Assembly: GCF_014076495.1 (NCBI RefSeq)
Contig: NZ_CP043575.1
Coordinates: forward strand, 4,526,001 to 4,590,000
Source of the DNA: Comamonas koreensis
GTDB lineage: Bacteria; Pseudomonadota; Gammaproteobacteria; Burkholderiales; Burkholderiaceae_C
Length of the DNA: 64,000 nt
Direction of reading: 5' to 3'
The position numbers and the translations under genes were made by a program. Position 1 is the stretch's first letter. Each line of letters begins with the position of its first letter. Below the pieces are notes generated by a model, which did no database searches, was not told the origin of the DNA, and saw nothing but the letters and a program-made list of their open reading frames with translations. This document shows, in pieces, positions 62,744-64,000 of this stretch.

Positions 62744-63793
62744 TTATGTCAGCACTACGGCGCGCAGGTTGCGGATGTAGGGCCGCGCGGTGGGCGTGCC
62801 GGAGGGCGTCAGCCGCACGCGCAGTGCCGCAGCATCGATGCCCGTGAGCTTGTGGTGAATTTCCACCACCCCCACGCTATTGGTGCCACTGGCCACCGGA
62901 TCAATGGGCACCTCCACCCAGTTGGCTTGGCCGTCAATCTGCATATGCACCTGGCAGGCTGCCCCACTGGGTATGTCGGCCTCATAGATCACGCGCAGCT
63001 CGGTGCCGCCGTTGCTGCTGATGGCCGGATAAATGCAGGTGCCGATGCTTTGCAGCACCCCCACCAGCAGCATGGTGCCCGGCTCCAGCACGGCGCCCAG
63101 GCCGGTATCGCCCACGCGCAGGGTGGCGCTTACCCGCACCTGGCCAGTAAACGCAGTGTTGAGCCCCACGGGTTGCATGGCGTCCACGCTGTAGCTGTCC
63201 ACCACTTCCGATTTGATCGGGTCGATTAGCTCCAGCAGGTAGGTGATGCGGGCCGATGCCTCGGGCGAGGCGGCACCGGCGTTAATGGCCAGCATGGTGG
63301 CGCCCTCCACCTCTTCGGTGCCCAGCACAATGGTCTGCGATGGCTGCGCATATTGCACGGCCAGCAGCTCAAAGCGCAGCATGCTGCCCGCGATGGGTGC
63401 CACGGCGCCGGCTGGGGTGATGCGGGCCAGTTGCCCCAGCGCAGGGGATGCGGTCACCAGCTGGCCCGCGCTGGCGGTGTTGGCCTTGCCCACCTGGGCG
63501 GTGTGCAGCGCGGTGCCGGTATCGTTGCACTGCACGCAAATGGCATATTCCATGCCCTCGGTCAGCAGCACCGGTGCGGGCCATACCGCCTTCACGGCCT
63601 GGCCGTTGGTCGGGATGGCGTTTTTTTCTAGATGGCATTCGGCCAGCACTTCACCGGGGCCGCCCGTCGCGCTGTCCACCTGGGTCAGGTAGGCAATGGC
63701 TTTGCTGCCCACCGCAGAGAAATAGAGCTTTACGCCACCGTCCTGGTGCGTGGCCGGGCTTTTGAAGGTCTGGAAAAGCGTGTTAAACGACAT
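62744..63793 (-). CDS. C-terminal half of a DUF4815-like tail protein
   Basis: Protein of 349 aa. The N-terminus (LFQTFKSPATHQDGGVKLYF) and VWPAPVLLTEGMEYAICVQC resemble the part of DUF4815-type tail proteins that follows a DPLAQTF motif. Its first codons overlap the preceding reading frame by 11 bases, and TAA precedes its ATG closely in its own frame. This means the long protein is encoded by two frames here. I cannot tell whether this is natural design or a decayed gene. Confidence 0.55.
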   Translation of the reverse strand: MSFNTLFQTFKSPATHQDGGVKLYFSAVGSKAIAYLTQVDSATGGPGEVLAECHLEKNAIPTNGQAVKAVWPAPVLLTEGMEYAICVQCNDTGTALHTAQVGKANTASAGQLVTASPALGQLARITPAGAVAPIAGSMLRFELLAVQYAQPSQTIVLGTEEVEGATMLAINAGAASPEASARITYLLELIDPIKSEVVDSYSVDAMQPVGLNTAFTGQVRVSATLRVGDTGLGAVLEPGTMLLVGVLQSIGTCIYPAISSNGGTELRVIYEADIPSGAACQVHMQIDGQANWVEVPIDPVASGTNSVGVVEIHHKLTGIDAAALRVRLTPSGTPTARPYIRNLRAVVLT

Positions 63794-64000
63794 GGGTAAT
63801 TACCTCAGGGCCAAACCCCCGGCCATTGAGCCCGGAGTAGGTGGTATTGACGCGGATCTGCAGCTGCACTTCGCCCGTGAATGCGGTCATGCATGAGCCT
63901 CCCTGGTTGCCAGAGAAACCCACCATCTTTTTGCCGGGTGGCAGGTTGGCCGGCACGGTGAAGGTGCCGCGAATCTGGCCCGCCGCATCGGCCACCAGGC
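63783..64000 (-). CDS. DUF4815-like tail protein, N-terminal part (partial)
   Basis: Partial gene entering from the right edge; its stop is at 63783. The visible end (FTVPANLPPGKKMVGFSGNQ, then NTTYSGLNGRGFGPEVITHV) resembles the C-terminal half of DUF4815 tail proteins just before the DPLAQTF motif. Here the motif is lost and the frame ends 11 bases into the next gene. It belongs to the tail-tip or host-recognition module. Confidence 0.5.
   Translation of the reverse strand, partial: LVADAAGQIRGTFTVPANLPPGKKMVGFSGNQGGSCMTAFTGEVQLQIRVNTTYSGLNGRGFGPEVITHVV

Larger units (their letters stand above)
43240..64000. mobile_element. P2-like prophage, left part
   Basis: A block starting at the tRNA-Ser gene and running off the window. 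It holds integrase, early operon with GpA replication endonuclease and Ogr/Delta activator, S24 repressor, and P2-order tail genes D, U, T, E/E', FII and FI. The identifiable P2 tail genes look intact in reading frame; only the DUF4815-like tail region at 62744-64000 is divided between two frames. Capsid, packaging, lysis genes and the right attachment site are not in view. Confidence 0.93.

Overview
The window looks like chromosome of a high-GC betaproteobacterium of the family Comamonadaceae (a Comamonas/Delftia/Acidovorax-type organism). The support is the gene content and order (trxB divergent from ftsK-lolA, ribF-ileS-lspA, rpmB-rpmG), the TctBA/TctDE tricarboxylate transport genes, the short G/C-rich intergenic repeat, and the codon bias. 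Genus assignment is inference.

The window has two parts. Positions 1-43,239 are host chromosome. Positions 43,240-64,000 are the left part of a P2-like prophage that starts at a tRNA-Ser(UGA) gene and runs off the right edge.

Host part, left to right. (a) 52-6,995, minus strand: a dicarboxylate-type beta-oxidation operon resembling pimFABCDE without the CoA ligase (FadB-like protein, thiolase, large and small acyl-CoA dehydrogenases, PaaG-like isomerase/hydratase). A LysR regulator diverges from it across a near-perfect LysR box. (b) 8,217-12,444: tctB-tctA transporter membrane subunits and a TctD/TctE-like two-component system; the binding protein gene tctC is not here. (c) 12,407-17,130, minus strand: a bestrophin-like channel and a three-gene periplasmic GMC dehydrogenase complex (triheme cytochrome c, Tat-exported small subunit, flavoprotein). 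(d) 17,432-27,172: rarA, brnQ, mqo, lolA, ftsK and trxB. (e) 27,438-43,171: rpmB-rpmG, a MocR regulator, a DUF2917-like protein, an RsmB-type methyltransferase, a degenerate M48-like membrane protein, a DUF1653 protein, purN, a TPR-methyltransferase, an HNH endonuclease, ribF-ileS-lspA and a Na/Pi cotransporter.

Prophage part. The integrase (plus strand) follows the tRNA. A long leftward early operon starts at 53,020 and contains small unknown genes, a 50-aa gene, an Ogr/Delta zinc-finger activator, the GpA replication endonuclease, an orphan cytosine-C5 methyltransferase and an AlpA-like protein at its end. It is driven by a promoter whose 17-bp spacer is filled by a perfect palindrome. The rightward S24-type repressor gene lies just beyond. 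A membrane zinc-ribbon cargo gene with its own terminator follows. From 54,521 onward the tail genes (minus strand) show the P2 order FI-FII-E/E'-T-U-D, including the programmed -1 frameshift between E and E', preceded by host-recognition/tail-tip type genes. Capsid, packaging and lysis genes and attR must lie beyond 64,000.

I found no CRISPR array, no insertion sequence and no rRNA. The least explained material is the early-region block of small genes (44,994-48,880 and 50,858-53,020), the cargo gene at 53,909, the operator-like palindromes, and the split tail protein at 62,744-64,000.
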